64,000 nt of DNA from Magnetococcales bacterium (lineage in GTDB: Bacteria > Pseudomonadota > Magnetococcia > Magnetococcales > Magnetaquicoccaceae): the NCBI GenBank assembly GCA_002753095.1, contig PDZU01000001.1, positions 1 to 64,000 on the forward strand. Direction: 5' to 3'. This document shows positions 27,402-37,382 of the stretch, in pieces. The position numbers were made by a program, and so were the translations under genes. Numbering within the stretch: position 1 is the first letter of the stretch; each line of letters begins with the position of its first letter. Under the pieces are notes generated by a model. That model saw only the letters and a program-made list of their open reading frames with translations, ran no database searches and had not been told where the DNA came from.

Positions 27402-28627
27402 GTCAGCAGCAAACGTACAAAACGCCGTTTCCCTACCTGGAGCAAATAAGTGCCACCCGCCTGCAGGCGCAGGCGATCATCGCTAACCCGCTGACCATCC
27501 ACCGAAACCGCCTGTTGCCGAATCATCCGAAAAGCCTCACTGTTGGAAGCCAGCAGGCCAGACTGGGTCAAGGCAGCCGCCAATCCCATCGACTCCCCCC
27601 CGCTTGCCAAAGTGATGCTCTCCACCTCGGTGGGTAACTCCTTGTGGCCGAAAACAGCCTCAAAACGTTCCCTGGCCTGCCTGGCAGCCTCCACGCCATG
27701 AAAACGCTGCGTCAATTCGGCAGCCAACTGCTTTTTGGCCTCCATGGGGTGAAAAGTGCCCGCCTGTACCTGCATGCGCCGCTCTTCGATCTGCGCCATA
27801 TCCAACGTGGAGAGCAACTCATAATAACGCCACATCAACACATCCGACAGCGACATCAATTTGCCGAACATCTCATCCGGGGAGTCCTGAATGGCGATGA
27901 AGTTCCCCAAGGACTTGGACATTTTTTGCACCCCGTCCAGCCCCTCCAGAATGGGCATGGTCAGTACGCACTGCGGCGTTTGGCCGGAATCCCTCTGCAA
28001 CTCTCGCCCCACCAGTAGGTTGAAGGTTTGATCGGTGCCCCCCAACTCCAGATCAGAGCGCAATACCACCGAATCATACCCCTGCACCAGCGGATAAAGA
28101 AATTCATGGATGGCAATGGGTTGGCCCTGACGGTAGCGGTTGGCAAAATCCTCCCGCTCCAACATGCGGGCCACCGTATAACGGGCCGCCAGTTGAATCA
28201 TCTCCGCCGCTGTCAGCTTTTCCATCCAACTGCTGTTGAACACGACCCGGGTCTTTTCCCGATCCAGAATGTGAAAGACCTGGTTCTGATAGGTTTGCGC
28301 GTTGGCCGCTACCTCTTCGGGCGTCAACGGTTTGCGGGTGGCACTTTTGCCAGTGGGGTCACCGATCCGACCGGTAAAATCCCCGATCAGAAAGATGACC
28401 TCATGGCCAAGCTCCTGGAATTGCCGCATTTTATGCAGCAGAACAGTGTGTCCCAGATGCAAATCGGCAGCCGTGGGATCAAAACCAGCCTTGATACGTA
28501 ATGGCACACCGGTTGCAATGGATCGGGTAAGTTTCTCTTCCAACTCGGCCTCGGAAATCAACTGGGCCACTCCCCGGCGGATAAGGCGCATCTGTTCGGC
28601 GACGCGCTGGGCTTGTTGCTGTGACAT
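27398..28627 (-). CDS. tyrS: Tyrosyl-tRNA synthetase
   Basis: 409 residues from ATG 28627. A GTG at 28642 would add five residues. Class I aminoacyl-tRNA synthetase of the shorter TyrRS group: HLGHT as the HIGH motif (near residue 57-61), [20 protein letters not shown] for tyrosine binding, KMSKSLGN as KMSKS, and a C-terminal S4 domain ([32 protein letters not shown]). Divergent from anmK by about 36 bp. Confidence 0.94.
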   Translation of the reverse strand: MSQQQAQRVAEQMRLIRRGVAQLISEAELEEKLTRSIATGVPLRIKAGFDPTAADLHLGHTVLLHKMRQFQELGHEVIFLIGDFTGRIGDPTGKSATRKPLTPEEVAANAQTYQNQVFHILDREKTRVVFNSSWMEKLTAAEMIQLAARYTVARMLEREDFANRYRQGQPIAIHEFLYPLVQGYDSVVLRSDLELGGTDQTFNLLVGRELQRDSGQTPQCVLTMPILEGLDGVQKMSKSLGNFIAIQDSPDEMFGKLMSLSDVLMWRYYELLSTLDMAQIEERRMQVQAGTFHPMEAKKQLAAELTQRFHGVEAARQARERFEAVFGHKELPTEVESITLASGGESMGLAAALTQSGLLASNSEAFRMIRQQAVSVDGQRVSDDRLRLQAGGTYLLQVGKRRFVRLLLT

Positions 28628-28663
28628 GTTTTGGTTTCTCACTGTGGAGCGTGTGTTAAAGCG

Positions 28664-29797
28664 ATGAATTTACCTACCGAATATCCTGTGCATGCGGTTG
28701 GCCTGATGTCGGGCACCTCCGCTGATGCCATCGATGCGGTGTTGTTGCGCACCGACGGAGTGGTGCCCCCCCAGGTTTTGGCGCATACCGTCATTCCCTA
28801 TCCGATGGAGATCCGCCAGCATGTCCTGTCGCTGTACGAACCGGCTGCGGAAGAGTTGGATCGAATGGGACGACTCGACCATGAATTGGGTCGACTGTTT
28901 GCCCAGGCGGCTCTGGAAGTGATTCGCCGTGGGGGCCTGACACCGGATCAGGTGCAGGTCATCGGCAGCCATGGGCAGACGGTACGCCATCGTCCACCCC
29001 ATTTTACACTGCAGATCGGTAACCCCTTCGTGATCGCCGCTACAACAGGCATCACTACTGTAGCAAATTTTCGCCCCGCCGACATGGCTCGACAAGGGGA
29101 AGGGGCCCCTTTGACACCATTATTTCATCAAGCCCTCTTTGCCCAGCCGGGAAAACGGGTGGCAGTGGTCAATCTGGGGGGCATTGCCAACCTGACAGCC
29201 CTGCCGGCCAACCCGGAGGAAGCCCTGCTGGCTGGGGATACCGGGCCAGCCAATACCTTGTTGGATCTCCTGGCCGAACTGACCAGCCACGGTGCCCAGA
29301 CCCATGACCGGGATGGCGCCCAGGCAGCCAGAGGCACGGTCGATCAACGGGCTCTGGAATGGTTGCTCTCCGATCCCTTTTTTAGCCGGCCCTTTCCCAA
29401 ATCAACCGGGCGGGAGCTGTTCGGCTTGCCCTTTCTGCACCGTTTTCTGCAGATCTTTCCGCAGCTCAGTCAGGCAGACAGCTTTGCCACACTGTGCGAA
29501 TTGACCGTGGTCTCCGTGGCTATGGCCTGCCGCAAACTGTTGGCCCCGGCCCCGCATCAGGTGGTGTTGTGCGGTGGCGGGGTAAAAAATCTGCACTTGG
29601 CCAACCGCTTGCAACTGGCCCTGCCAGAGAGCGAAATTGTCGACAGCGCCGCCCTGGGGGTGGATGTGGATACCCTGGAGGCACAAGCCTTTGCCTGGTT
29701 TGCCGTGCGTACCCTGCGTAACCTGCCCTCTTCCATGCCGGGGGCTACCGGGGCCAAACAGCCCGCCGTCCTGGGGGCCATCCATCCGGCAGGCTGA
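28664..29797 (+). CDS. anmK: Anhydro-N-acetylmuramic acid kinase
   Basis: 377 residues from ATG 28664. An in-frame TTG at 28631 lies inside the tyrS start region. Phosphorylates and opens the 1,6-anhydro bond of anhydroMurNAc during cell-wall recycling. Motifs: [15 protein letters not shown] at the start, [20 protein letters not shown] and [12 protein letters not shown]-terminal [11 protein letters not shown]. The lytic transglycosylase at 24722-25381 makes the anhydro ends that feed this enzyme. Confidence 0.94.
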   Translation: MNLPTEYPVHAVGLMSGTSADAIDAVLLRTDGVVPPQVLAHTVIPYPMEIRQHVLSLYEPAAEELDRMGRLDHELGRLFAQAALEVIRRGGLTPDQVQVIGSHGQTVRHRPPHFTLQIGNPFVIAATTGITTVANFRPADMARQGEGAPLTPLFHQALFAQPGKRVAVVNLGGIANLTALPANPEEALLAGDTGPANTLLDLLAELTSHGAQTHDRDGAQAARGTVDQRALEWLLSDPFFSRPFPKSTGRELFGLPFLHRFLQIFPQLSQADSFATLCELTVVSVAMACRKLLAPAPHQVVLCGGGVKNLHLANRLQLALPESEIVDSAALGVDVDTLEAQAFAWFAVRTLRNLPSSMPGATGAKQPAVLGAIHPAG

Positions 29798-29916
29798 AAG
29801 TAGGCCACAGGTCACAAATGGCATCGTGCGGCGAGTCTTTGTTCTGGATTAACGTGCGCTGACAGTGTAGGATTTTCTTTTCCTATTCTCTCTTTTTCTT
29901 TTACAGGAGCGACACG

Positions 29917-30231
29917 ATGCCTTCCCTTTTTCGTCAGGTCATGGCGGCCCTGCTGGCGTGTATTGCCCTCTCCGGCGCGCTCTCCGCCGCCGAGTCGGAG
30001 AATCGTGCGCAAGTGATCGGTACCTTGCACGCCGTCGATGCCCAAAAAAAGGTGGTCAATATCGATCATCCCGCCATCCCGGAGTTTAAATGGCCCGCCA
30101 TGCGCATGGATTTTGGTGTGGCCAAAGAGGTCAATCTCGCGCCCCTGAAAGCCGGGCAAAAGATCCAATTCACCGTAACCCACTCCGAAAAGGGTGGCTA
30201 TCTCGTCACCGCCATCAGCCCGGCTCCCTGA
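29917..30231 (+). CDS. CusF-like periplasmic Cu(I)/Ag(I)-binding protein
   Basis: 104 residues with a signal peptide ending ALSAA. The mature part has the CusF copper ligands His51, Trp59, Met62 and Met64 in HPAIPEFKWPAMRMDFGV. The spacing (8, 3, 2) equals that of E. coli CusF (H36, W44, M47, M49). Likely binds Cu(I) or Ag(I) with a cation-pi Trp contact in the periplasm. No CusCBA pump genes are adjacent, so it stands alone here. A following gene (58 bp away) is a c-di-GMP domain protein with no obvious copper link. Confidence 0.88.
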   Translation: MPSLFRQVMAALLACIALSGALSAAESENRAQVIGTLHAVDAQKKVVNIDHPAIPEFKWPAMRMDFGVAKEVNLAPLKAGQKIQFTVTHSEKGGYLVTAISPAP

Positions 30232-30288
30232 GTCTCACACGGTTTTCTTGTGATCCTTTACCGTTAACGGTTGCGAGGTGAGGCCATC

Positions 30289-31890
30289 ATGTCGATCAAT
30301 TCCATCAGCCGCACACTGTTGGAGCTGCAGTTGCGTTTGGGTTCCACCCATCGCCTGGAACAACTCTCTCCCCTGATCACCCAGGCGGCCAGCGCACTGT
30401 GCGGGGCCGATCGGGCTTCGCTGTTCCTGCTGGATTGGGAACGGATGGAACTGTGCTCCCATGCCGCCTCCGGGGTGGCGGGGGATATTCGTCTGGCTTT
30501 GAAAATGGGTATCGTCGGTCTCGCCTTCCTGCGCCGCGAAATCATCAATGTGGTTGACGCCTATAATGTGCCCTTTTTTAATCGAGAGGTGGACCACGTC
30601 ACCGGTTATCGCACCGAAACCGTGCTGGTGGTGCCCCTGACCGATGGTCAAAACCGGGTGCTGGGGGCGCTGCAGTTGTTGAACAAGCAGGAGGGCTGTT
30701 TCAGCCAGGAGGACGAAGAAAAACTGGCCGCCGCCGCACGGGCCATCGCTACCCCGGAATTTTTCCAGACCCTGGATGAGGCCCAGGCCAAAACGTTGGT
30801 CGACCATTGGGTGGCAGAGATGGTCTGCGAACGGGGGACTTTTTTTGTCCTCAACAGCCAGGAGGGGACGCTGCGCTCGCTCTATGCCACCGGCCTGGAG
30901 GGCAAACCAGCCATCGGGGTGCGGGTCAATCTGGGCATTGCCGGTTGGGTGGTCTTTACCGGACGCTCCCTGGTGATCGAAGATGCCTATCAGAGTGAAT
31001 TTTTCAACCCGGAAAGCGACCAGCAAACCGGCTACCACACCCGCAATATCATCGCCGTACCGCTCAAATCCAATACCGATGAACCGTTGGGGGTGCTGGA
31101 GATCATCAATAAACAAGGGGCGGAACAGTTTTCCGCCGATGATCTGGAGACCGTCCAGGCCCTGGCGGCCATTGCCTCGGTCTCTCTGGAAAATGCCCTG
31201 CTGATCCAGGAGCATGAAACACAATTTCACAGCTTTATCCAGGTGATGGCCGCCTCCATCGATGCCAAGGATACCCTGACGGCAGGCCATTCGCAACTGG
31301 TCAGCGAATATGCCTGCGGTATCGCCCAGGAGATGGGCCTGTCACAAAATGATGTGGATGTGGTGCGGGTGGCTGGCTTTCTGCACGACTATGGCAAACT
31401 GGGCGTGGCCGATGTGGTGCTGAAAAAGGGCGGTCCGTTGACCAAGGGGGAGTATGATCAGATCAAGGAGCATGTCTCCTATACGCGTGAAATTTTGACG
31501 CGGATGCGTTTTTCCCGCAAATATCGCCATGTGCCGGAGATCGCCGCCTCGCACCATGAATACATGGATGGCTCCGGTTATGGGGTGGGTTTATTGAACC
31601 GCTACATCCCTTTTCTGGCCAAGATCATCACTGTCGCCGATATTTTTGAGGCGTTGACGGCGGATCGTCACTATCGGCGCCGCATGCCTGCCGAGGAGGC
31701 TTTGGCCATTCTGAAACAGGGAGCGGGCAAAAAATTTGATGCGGCCATCATCGATGCCATGGAACGCTATTGGTTGAAACGCAGCGGTGTTGTCAGCACC
31801 ACCGCGCATGTTCCGCTCATTCCGTTGCATGAGTTGCCGGTGACCGCCATGAGCAGTCGCGCCATGGAGGAGACAGGCAATACCCACTGA
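30289..31890 (+). CDS. GAF-GAF-HD-GYP signalling protein (predicted c-di-GMP phosphodiesterase)
   Basis: 533 residues from ATG 30289 (GTGAGG upstream). Two GAF domains (about 15-150 and 165-300) share a VVPLTD/IAVPLKSN and 'QLLNKQ/EIINKQ' pattern. The HD-GYP domain (about 325-500) has His366-Asp367 (LHDYGK), ASHHEYMDGSGYG and TVADIFEALTADRHYR. The GYP tripeptide reads GYG. That departs from consensus near the active site, so phosphodiesterase activity is likely but not certain. No membrane segment or signal peptide; a cytoplasmic ligand-controlled enzyme. No response-regulator receiver domain. Confidence 0.88.
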   Translation: MSINSISRTLLELQLRLGSTHRLEQLSPLITQAASALCGADRASLFLLDWERMELCSHAASGVAGDIRLALKMGIVGLAFLRREIINVVDAYNVPFFNREVDHVTGYRTETVLVVPLTDGQNRVLGALQLLNKQEGCFSQEDEEKLAAAARAIATPEFFQTLDEAQAKTLVDHWVAEMVCERGTFFVLNSQEGTLRSLYATGLEGKPAIGVRVNLGIAGWVVFTGRSLVIEDAYQSEFFNPESDQQTGYHTRNIIAVPLKSNTDEPLGVLEIINKQGAEQFSADDLETVQALAAIASVSLENALLIQEHETQFHSFIQVMAASIDAKDTLTAGHSQLVSEYACGIAQEMGLSQNDVDVVRVAGFLHDYGKLGVADVVLKKGGPLTKGEYDQIKEHVSYTREILTRMRFSRKYRHVPEIAASHHEYMDGSGYGVGLLNRYIPFLAKIITVADIFEALTADRHYRRRMPAEEALAILKQGAGKKFDAAIIDAMERYWLKRSGVVSTTAHVPLIPLHELPVTAMSSRAMEETGNTH

Positions 31891-32009
31891 GTCGGGATAG
31901 GCGATTTTGCTTTGCAGCAAATTGGTGTGCATGGGACTGCTTTTTTGCTAATATGGGCCGACACACGCTGTAACGGGCGACAGGATTCTTTACTCACGGA
32001 TTGGACGCA

Positions 32010-32531
32010 ATGGCCATCTTGCCTATTTTGACGCTGCCGGACAAACGCCTCAAACAAAAATCTCTGCCGGTGGAAAAGGTCGATGCAACCATCCAGCAAT
32101 TGATGGATGATATGCTGGAGACCATGTATGCCGCCAACGGCATTGGTCTGGCTGCGCCGCAGGTGGGGGTGTTCAAACAGGTGATCGTGCTGGATGTAAA
32201 CGACGAAGAGGGCAAAAGAAACCATCGCCCCCTGATGCTCGCCAACCCGAAGATCATCCGCATGGAGGGCACCCTGCCCTGGCGGGAGGGGTGTCTGTCG
32301 GTTCCCGATCAGGTGGCCGAGGTGGTGCGTGCTGCCGCCATCGAAATTTTGGCCCTGGACCGACACAATCAAGCCGTGCGCGTCGAGGCGACCGAACTGT
32401 TGGCTGTTTGTCTGCAGCATGAGATTGATCACCTGCACGGTACCCTGTTCATCGATCATATTTCGGCGTTAAAGCGGTCGATAATCCTGCAAAAACTCAA
32501 GAAAAAGGCCAGCGAGGACAAGGAAAAATGA
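32010..32531 (+). CDS. def: Peptide deformylase
   Basis: 173 residues from ATG 32010, with a weak GGA upstream. Removes the formyl group from nascent N-terminal methionine. The three metal-site motifs are GIGLAAPQ (near 43-50), EGCLSVP and HEIDHLHGTLFID. A Lys-rich C-terminal tail (KLKKKASEDKEK). The stop overlaps the start of fmt by 4 bp (ATGA), the usual def-fmt coupling. Confidence 0.95.
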   Translation: MAILPILTLPDKRLKQKSLPVEKVDATIQQLMDDMLETMYAANGIGLAAPQVGVFKQVIVLDVNDEEGKRNHRPLMLANPKIIRMEGTLPWREGCLSVPDQVAEVVRAAAIEILALDRHNQAVRVEATELLAVCLQHEIDHLHGTLFIDHISALKRSIILQKLKKKASEDKEK

Positions 32532-33469
32532 GCACTGCCGCAGCGCCCTGGCGTATTGTCTTCATGGGTACGCCCACCTTTGCCGTACCGGTTTTGAGCG
32601 GTTTGTTGCAGGGGGAGGATGCAGTCGTCGGTGTTTTTACCCAGCCGGACAAGCCGGTCGGGCGTGGCTTGCAGCTGACCGCGTCGCCGGTCAAGCAGCT
32701 TGCCGAGCAGCGGGGCGTAGCGGTTTTTCAGCCAACGCGGCTGCGGACCCCGGAGGCGGTGCAGACGCTACGCGCACTGCAGCCCGATCTGGTGGTGGTG
32801 GTGGCCTATGGGCAGATTCTTGCGCCAGAGGTGTTGGCCCTGCCGCGCTGGGGCTGTTTGAATATCCATGCCTCGCTGTTGCCGCGTTGGCGGGGGGCGG
32901 CTCCGATCCAGCGCGCCATTTTGGCTGGCGACAGTGCGACCGGTGTCACCCTGATGCGTATGGATGCCGGCTTGGATACCGGTCCCATGCTCTGCTGGCG
33001 GACGTTGCCGATCACGGCCACACTCACCGGCGGGCAACTGCATGATCAACTCTCTGTTCTGGGTGCCGAGTTGTTGCGCGACGCTCTGCCCCGTCTGAAG
33101 GCGGGGGCGTTGCCTCTGCTGCCGCAGCCGGAGGAGGGGGTAACCTATGCCGCCAAACTGCAGACTGCCGATGAACAGATCGACTGGCAGCGCCCTGCCG
33201 CAGAGATCGAGCGGCAGATCCGGGCCCTCAACCCCTGGCCTGCTGCCCAAACCAGCTATAATGGCAAGCCGCTCAAACTGTTTGCCTGTCGTTTGGGTGC
33301 GCATAACGGTGCGCCAGGCCGTATCCTCCAGAGCCATGCCGATGCCGTGGAGGTGGCGTGCGGAGTGGGCAGTCTGTTGTTGACCGAACTGCAACCGGCT
33401 GGCAAACGGCGCATGTCCTGCGCAGATTGGTGGCGCGGTCTCTCGGTACGACCGGAACAGTTTGGTTGA
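32528..33469 (+). CDS. fmt: Methionyl-tRNA formyltransferase
   Basis: 313 residues. Formylates initiator Met-tRNA using 10-formyl-THF. IVFMGTPTFAVPVL at the N-terminus, NIHASLLPRWRGAAPIQRAI (formyl-THF/catalytic region, with the Asn-His pair) near 105-124, and DAGLDTGPML. The C-terminal domain follows (about 200-313). Coupled to def. Confidence 0.95.
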   Translation: MSTAAAPWRIVFMGTPTFAVPVLSGLLQGEDAVVGVFTQPDKPVGRGLQLTASPVKQLAEQRGVAVFQPTRLRTPEAVQTLRALQPDLVVVVAYGQILAPEVLALPRWGCLNIHASLLPRWRGAAPIQRAILAGDSATGVTLMRMDAGLDTGPMLCWRTLPITATLTGGQLHDQLSVLGAELLRDALPRLKAGALPLLPQPEEGVTYAAKLQTADEQIDWQRPAAEIERQIRALNPWPAAQTSYNGKPLKLFACRLGAHNGAPGRILQSHADAVEVACGVGSLLLTELQPAGKRRMSCADWWRGLSVRPEQFG

Positions 33470-33517
33470 GTGCATACCGGTAAGTGTTTTCTCTGGCCTG
33501 GAAGTTAAAATTGAGAA

Positions 33518-33546
33518 TTGACCTTTTCCTGGCCGCAGCCTATCTT
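33518..33546 (+). promoter_or_regulatory. Candidate promoter of tpx
   Basis: TTGACC at 33518-33523, a 17-bp spacer, then TATCTT at 33541-33546. It lies 44 bp upstream of the tpx GTG. Because this stretch is promoter-like, the in-frame codon at 33518 is unlikely to be a start. Confidence 0.55.
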
Positions 33547-33589
33547 TGCCGACGATCCATTATCCCCCTTATTGGCAAGGAGAGCACGC

Positions 33590-34096
33590 GTGGCGCAAAT
33601 CACCTTCAAAGGTAACCCCATTCATACCTGTGGCAATCTGCCTGCCGTGGGCAGTCAGGCCCCCGATTTTTGTTTGACCGGCACCGATCTGGCGGATCTG
33701 TCGCTGCAAAATTTTGCTGGCAAACGCTTGGTTCTCAATATTTTCCCCAGCGTTGACACCGGCGTGTGTGCCATGTCGGTGCGCCGTTTTAATGCCGAGG
33801 CTGCGCAACTGGAGAACACGGTGGTTTTGTGTGTTTCTCTGGATCTGCCCTTCGCCCACAAGCGTTTTTGCGGTGCAGAAGGTCTGGAAGCGGTGCAATC
33901 GGTTTCGGAGATGCGGGCCAGAGGGTTTGGTGAAGCCTATGGCGTGCGCATGGTGGATGGTCCCTTGGCTGGTCTTCTCTCCCGCGCCGTGGTGGTGGTC
34001 AATGGCGCTGGTAGCGTGGTCTATACCCAACAGGTGCCAGAGATTGTTGAAGAACCCAACTACGCCGAAGCCTTGGCTGCCGCCGCTGCTGCCTGA
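33590..34096 (+). CDS. tpx: Thiol peroxidase (atypical 2-Cys peroxiredoxin Tpx)
   Basis: 168 residues from GTG 33590, supported by AAGGAGAG 7 bp upstream. Reduces hydrogen and alkyl hydroperoxides in the cytosol or periplasm using thioredoxin. Peroxidatic Cys60 in PSVDTGVC and resolving Cys94 in KRFCGAEG, the same layout as E. coli Tpx (Cys61, Cys95). APDFCLTGTDL at 24-34. The C-terminus is a short poly-Ala run. Confidence 0.93.
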   Translation: MAQITFKGNPIHTCGNLPAVGSQAPDFCLTGTDLADLSLQNFAGKRLVLNIFPSVDTGVCAMSVRRFNAEAAQLENTVVLCVSLDLPFAHKRFCGAEGLEAVQSVSEMRARGFGEAYGVRMVDGPLAGLLSRAVVVVNGAGSVVYTQQVPEIVEEPNYAEALAAAAAA

Positions 34097-34275
34097 TTTT
34101 CCCCGTGAACACCGGCTGGGGGTTGTCATGGCCCCCAGCTCTCCCGCCAATCGTTGCAAGTGGAAAATATTTCTCCCTATTTGCCGGAAATTGGTTTACA
34201 ATAACATGGTGCGCGGGAGAATTCAATACAGCAACTCCCTTGTAATTCAGACATACCTTTGAGGAGAATCGCAGC

Positions 34276-35016
34276 ATGAAGCAGCTTTTGTTCTACGAAC
34301 AACCCGTGGCGCTCAACAAGGAACGGCATCGCGCCCTTAAAATTGACAACAAGGGGGCCAACTATTCCTTCGCCCAGGCGACCAATTCGGTGATCATCAC
34401 CGGCATGGAGTTCGTCCATGTCGCCAAGGAGTATCCGATTGTCTTTGCCAAAGCGGGTGATCGCACCATTCCCTTGGCCATGTTGGGCTTGCGCAACGAC
34501 GAAAATCTCTATATCGATGGCAACGGCCAGTGGGATGCGCGTTATATCCCTGCTTTTGTGCGTCGTTATCCTTTTGTTCTGGCCGATTCGGGCGATGGCA
34601 ATCTGGCCGTCTGCATCGACGAAACCTTTGCCGGTTTTAACAGCGAATCGGGTACTCCTCTCTTCAACGAGGATGGCGAGCAGGCGCCTTTGTTGGAAAA
34701 TGCCATTCGTTTTCTCAAAGAGTATCAAGGGCAGAACCAACGCACGGAGATTTTTGTCAATCGCCTGAAAGAGATGGAACTGCTCACCGAATTGACCGCC
34801 CGTGCCGAGTTGGCTGGTGGGGTCAAATTTTCCATGGGTGGCCTGTTGGTGGTCGATGAGAAAAAATTGATGGAGTTGCCCCAGGAAAAGGCTCTGGAGT
34901 TGTTCCGTTCTGGTGAGCTGGGTTGGATCTATGCCCATCTGCTCTCTTTGTCCAACATGAACCGTTTGGCGGAGTTGTTGAGCAAATTGGGTGTGGATGC
35001 TGGACGGGTCAATTAG
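34276..35016 (+). CDS. SapC family protein
   Basis: 246 residues, with a strong GAGGAG site. FYEQPVALNKERHRALKI... and FVHVAKEYPIVFAK match the SapC family, whose founding member belongs to an S-layer locus. It also has YIPAFVRRYPFVLAD and CIDETFAGFNSESGTPLFNE, both family hallmarks. No signal peptide or membrane helix, so likely cytoplasmic. Directly upstream of neuCBA (24 bp), so the two may share a surface-glycan role (inference). Confidence 0.85.
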   Translation: MKQLLFYEQPVALNKERHRALKIDNKGANYSFAQATNSVIITGMEFVHVAKEYPIVFAKAGDRTIPLAMLGLRNDENLYIDGNGQWDARYIPAFVRRYPFVLADSGDGNLAVCIDETFAGFNSESGTPLFNEDGEQAPLLENAIRFLKEYQGQNQRTEIFVNRLKEMELLTELTARAELAGGVKFSMGGLLVVDEKKLMELPQEKALELFRSGELGWIYAHLLSLSNMNRLAELLSKLGVDAGRVN

Positions 35017-35040
35017 GCCCATTGGTTGGGGACGGTAACC

Positions 35041-36243
35041 GTGTCCGATTCACCCACTGGGGCGGGTTTGCTGACCGAGTGTCAGGGTCGCATTCATGTG
35101 GTGGCTTTAAGCGGCATTCGTTCCGAGTATGATCTGTTTTACCCCTTGCTGCGGTCCTTGGCGGATGATGAGGCGTTTGCGTTGGGGGTGATCGTGTGCG
35201 GCGCCCATTTGACTGATCTGCACCATTATTCTGTGCAGCGGATCGAGGAGGATGGCTTGCCAATCATCGAACGGCTGGAGACCTTGCTCCACTCCAATAG
35301 TCGGGTGGGCAAGGTTCGCTCCAGTGGTTTGTTGTTGACCTCATTGGCCCAGACCCTGGAGCGGGTGCGACCGGATCTGCTGTTGTTGTTGGGGGATCGG
35401 GAAGAGGTGGTGGTGGGGGCCTTGGCGGGTCTTTATCTGGGCATTCCGGTGGTTCATCTGGCTGGTGGTGACTCTTTGTACGGTGCGTGCCCGGATGAGT
35501 GGGTGCGCCATGCCGCCAGCAAGATGAGTCACCTGCATCTGGTCATGACGGCGGCGCATGGCGAGCGGTTGCAGCGCATGGGTGAAGAGTCGTGGCGTAT
35601 TCATGTGGTAGGCAGCGGTGGGGTGGATCGTCTGCGTTGGGAGGTGCCGCTCGCTCTGGAGGAACTGGCTGCGCGCATGGGCGATGGGGTGCGCACGCCT
35701 TATGCTCTTTTTCTTTATCATCCGTTGCTGGATGATCATCCGCTTGCCCCTGCCGAACAGGTTGCGCTTTGCCTGCAGGCGTTGCTTGGGAGTGGTTTGC
35801 ATCTTTTTGCTGGCGCTCCCAACAGCGATCCTGGCCATGCCGATATTGCCCGTGTTTTGCAGCAGGCTGCCGCCCGGCAGCAACTTTCCTTGTACAGTCA
35901 TCTGCCGCGTTCCACTTTTGTGGCTTTGTTGCGACAGGCGCGCTGCCTGATTGGCAACTCTTCGTTGGCTTTCCATGAGGCGCCTTTTTTGGGGCTGCCT
36001 GCCGTCAATATCGGCAAGCGGCAGCAGGGGCGTTTGGCGGCAGCGCAATTGCAGTCGGTGCCTCTTGAGGCGCAGGCCATTCGGGCGGCGGTATTGCGGG
36101 CTGCCTTTGATGCGGGGTATCGGAGCACCATTCAGCCAGGGGATCCGCTTTATGGCGATGGTTACATGGCGGAGCGTTCTCTGGTGATCCTCAAAAATCT
36201 GCCGGGCAAGCAGCGTCTGCTTGGCAAGCAGATGACCTATTGA
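35041..36243 (+). CDS. neuC: UDP-N-acetylglucosamine 2-epimerase, hydrolysing (NeuC/LegG family)
   Basis: 400 residues from GTG 35041 (GGGGACGG upstream). A TTG at 35026 is also open. GT-B-fold epimerase: ALSGIRSEYDLFYPLLRSL at the N-terminus, LLLLGDREEVVVGALAG, HLAGGDSLYGACPDEWVRHAASKMSHLH and a C-terminal GNSSLAFHEAPFLGLPAVNIGKRQ UDP site. It turns UDP-HexNAc into ManNAc (sialic acid) or, in legionaminic acid synthesis, a 2,4-diacetamido sugar. The sequence alone does not choose. Coupled to neuB and neuA. Confidence 0.87.
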   Translation: MSDSPTGAGLLTECQGRIHVVALSGIRSEYDLFYPLLRSLADDEAFALGVIVCGAHLTDLHHYSVQRIEEDGLPIIERLETLLHSNSRVGKVRSSGLLLTSLAQTLERVRPDLLLLLGDREEVVVGALAGLYLGIPVVHLAGGDSLYGACPDEWVRHAASKMSHLHLVMTAAHGERLQRMGEESWRIHVVGSGGVDRLRWEVPLALEELAARMGDGVRTPYALFLYHPLLDDHPLAPAEQVALCLQALLGSGLHLFAGAPNSDPGHADIARVLQQAAARQQLSLYSHLPRSTFVALLRQARCLIGNSSLAFHEAPFLGLPAVNIGKRQQGRLAAAQLQSVPLEAQAIRAAVLRAAFDAGYRSTIQPGDPLYGDGYMAERSLVILKNLPGKQRLLGKQMTY

Positions 36244-36260
36244 TCGGAAGGGGGTTTGGC

Positions 36261-37382
36261 ATGTCCATCGTTTGGCCGGCGCTTCCTACGGTTTTTCCGT
36301 TGCCGCGCACGGTGATCATCGCCGAGGCGGGCGTTAACCATGACGGTGATCTGCAGCAGGCGTTGCGTTTGGTCGATGCGGCGGTAGCGGCGGGGGCTGA
36401 TGCGGTGAAGTTTCAGACCTTTCGCAGTGATGCGTTGGTGACCCGCACGGCGGGCAAGGCGGCCTATCAACGGCAGACGACGGCACAGCATGAATCGCAA
36501 TGGCAGATGTTGCGCCGTTTGGAGTTGGATGCGGAGAGCCATTATCGTCTGCAACGCCATTGTCAGGAGCGGCAGATTGCCTTTCTTTCCACGCCGTTCG
36601 ATCTGGAGAGTTTACGTTTCTTGACCGACGAGCTTGCTTTGGACACCCTGAAAATTTCTTCCGGGGAGATCACCAATGGGCCGTTGTTGTGGCAGGCGGC
36701 CCGGAGTGGGCGGCGTATTATTCTCTCTACCGGGATGGCTTCGTTGGCTGAGGTGGAACAGGCTTTGGCGGTGTTGGCCTGTGGTTATCTGGGGACTGCG
36801 CCTGCGTTGGCTGCTTTTGAGGCGGCCTGGATGTCGCGGCAGGGGCGCCAGCATTTGGCTGACCGGGTGATTCTTTTGCACTGTACCAGCGAATATCCGG
36901 CCCCGGAGCACAGCATCAACTTGCGGGCCATGGACAGTTTGCGGAGTGCTTTTGCGTTGCCGGTGGGGTTGTCGGACCATTCTGAGGGGGTAGCGGTGGC
37001 CATTGCTGCTGTGGCGCGGGGGGCTTGTGTGGTGGAGAAGCATTTTACGCTGGATCGTCGCCTGTCTGGTCCAGACCATCGTGCTTCTTTGGAACCGCAG
37101 GCGTTGGCTGATTTGGTCCGTTCCATTCGTGCTGTGGAGCAGGCGTTGGGGGATGGTTTTAAAAGTGCGGCAGCGGTGGAGTTGGCCAATCGTGCGCTGG
37201 TGCGCAAGCAGTTGGTCGCTGTGCGAGAGATTGCTGTGGGGGAGTGTTTTACTGCTGACAATTTGGGTTGCAAGCGGCCTGGTGTGGGGATTTCGCCGTT
37301 GCGCTATTGGGAGTGGCTGGGACGGCGGGCGACGCGTGCCTATCCGGTCGATCAGGCGATTGTTGAGGATGAGGCGCCATGA
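36261..37382 (+). CDS. neuB: N-acetylneuraminate / nonulosonic acid synthase
   Basis: 373 residues from ATG 36261 (GGAAGGGGG upstream). Condenses phosphoenolpyruvate with ManNAc or a related sugar. A TIM barrel with IIAEAGVNHDGDL, AVKFQTF, LKISSGEITNGPLL, LHCTSEYPAP and LPVGLSDHSEG, and then a C-terminal SAF (antifreeze-like) domain (VAVREIAVGECFTADNLGCKRPGVGISPL). Only 17 bp after neuC, and it overlaps neuA by 4 bp. Leucine is mostly TTG through this cluster. Confidence 0.9.
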   Translation: MSIVWPALPTVFPLPRTVIIAEAGVNHDGDLQQALRLVDAAVAAGADAVKFQTFRSDALVTRTAGKAAYQRQTTAQHESQWQMLRRLELDAESHYRLQRHCQERQIAFLSTPFDLESLRFLTDELALDTLKISSGEITNGPLLWQAARSGRRIILSTGMASLAEVEQALAVLACGYLGTAPALAAFEAAWMSRQGRQHLADRVILLHCTSEYPAPEHSINLRAMDSLRSAFALPVGLSDHSEGVAVAIAAVARGACVVEKHFTLDRRLSGPDHRASLEPQALADLVRSIRAVEQALGDGFKSAAAVELANRALVRKQLVAVREIAVGECFTADNLGCKRPGVGISPLRYWEWLGRRATRAYPVDQAIVEDEAP

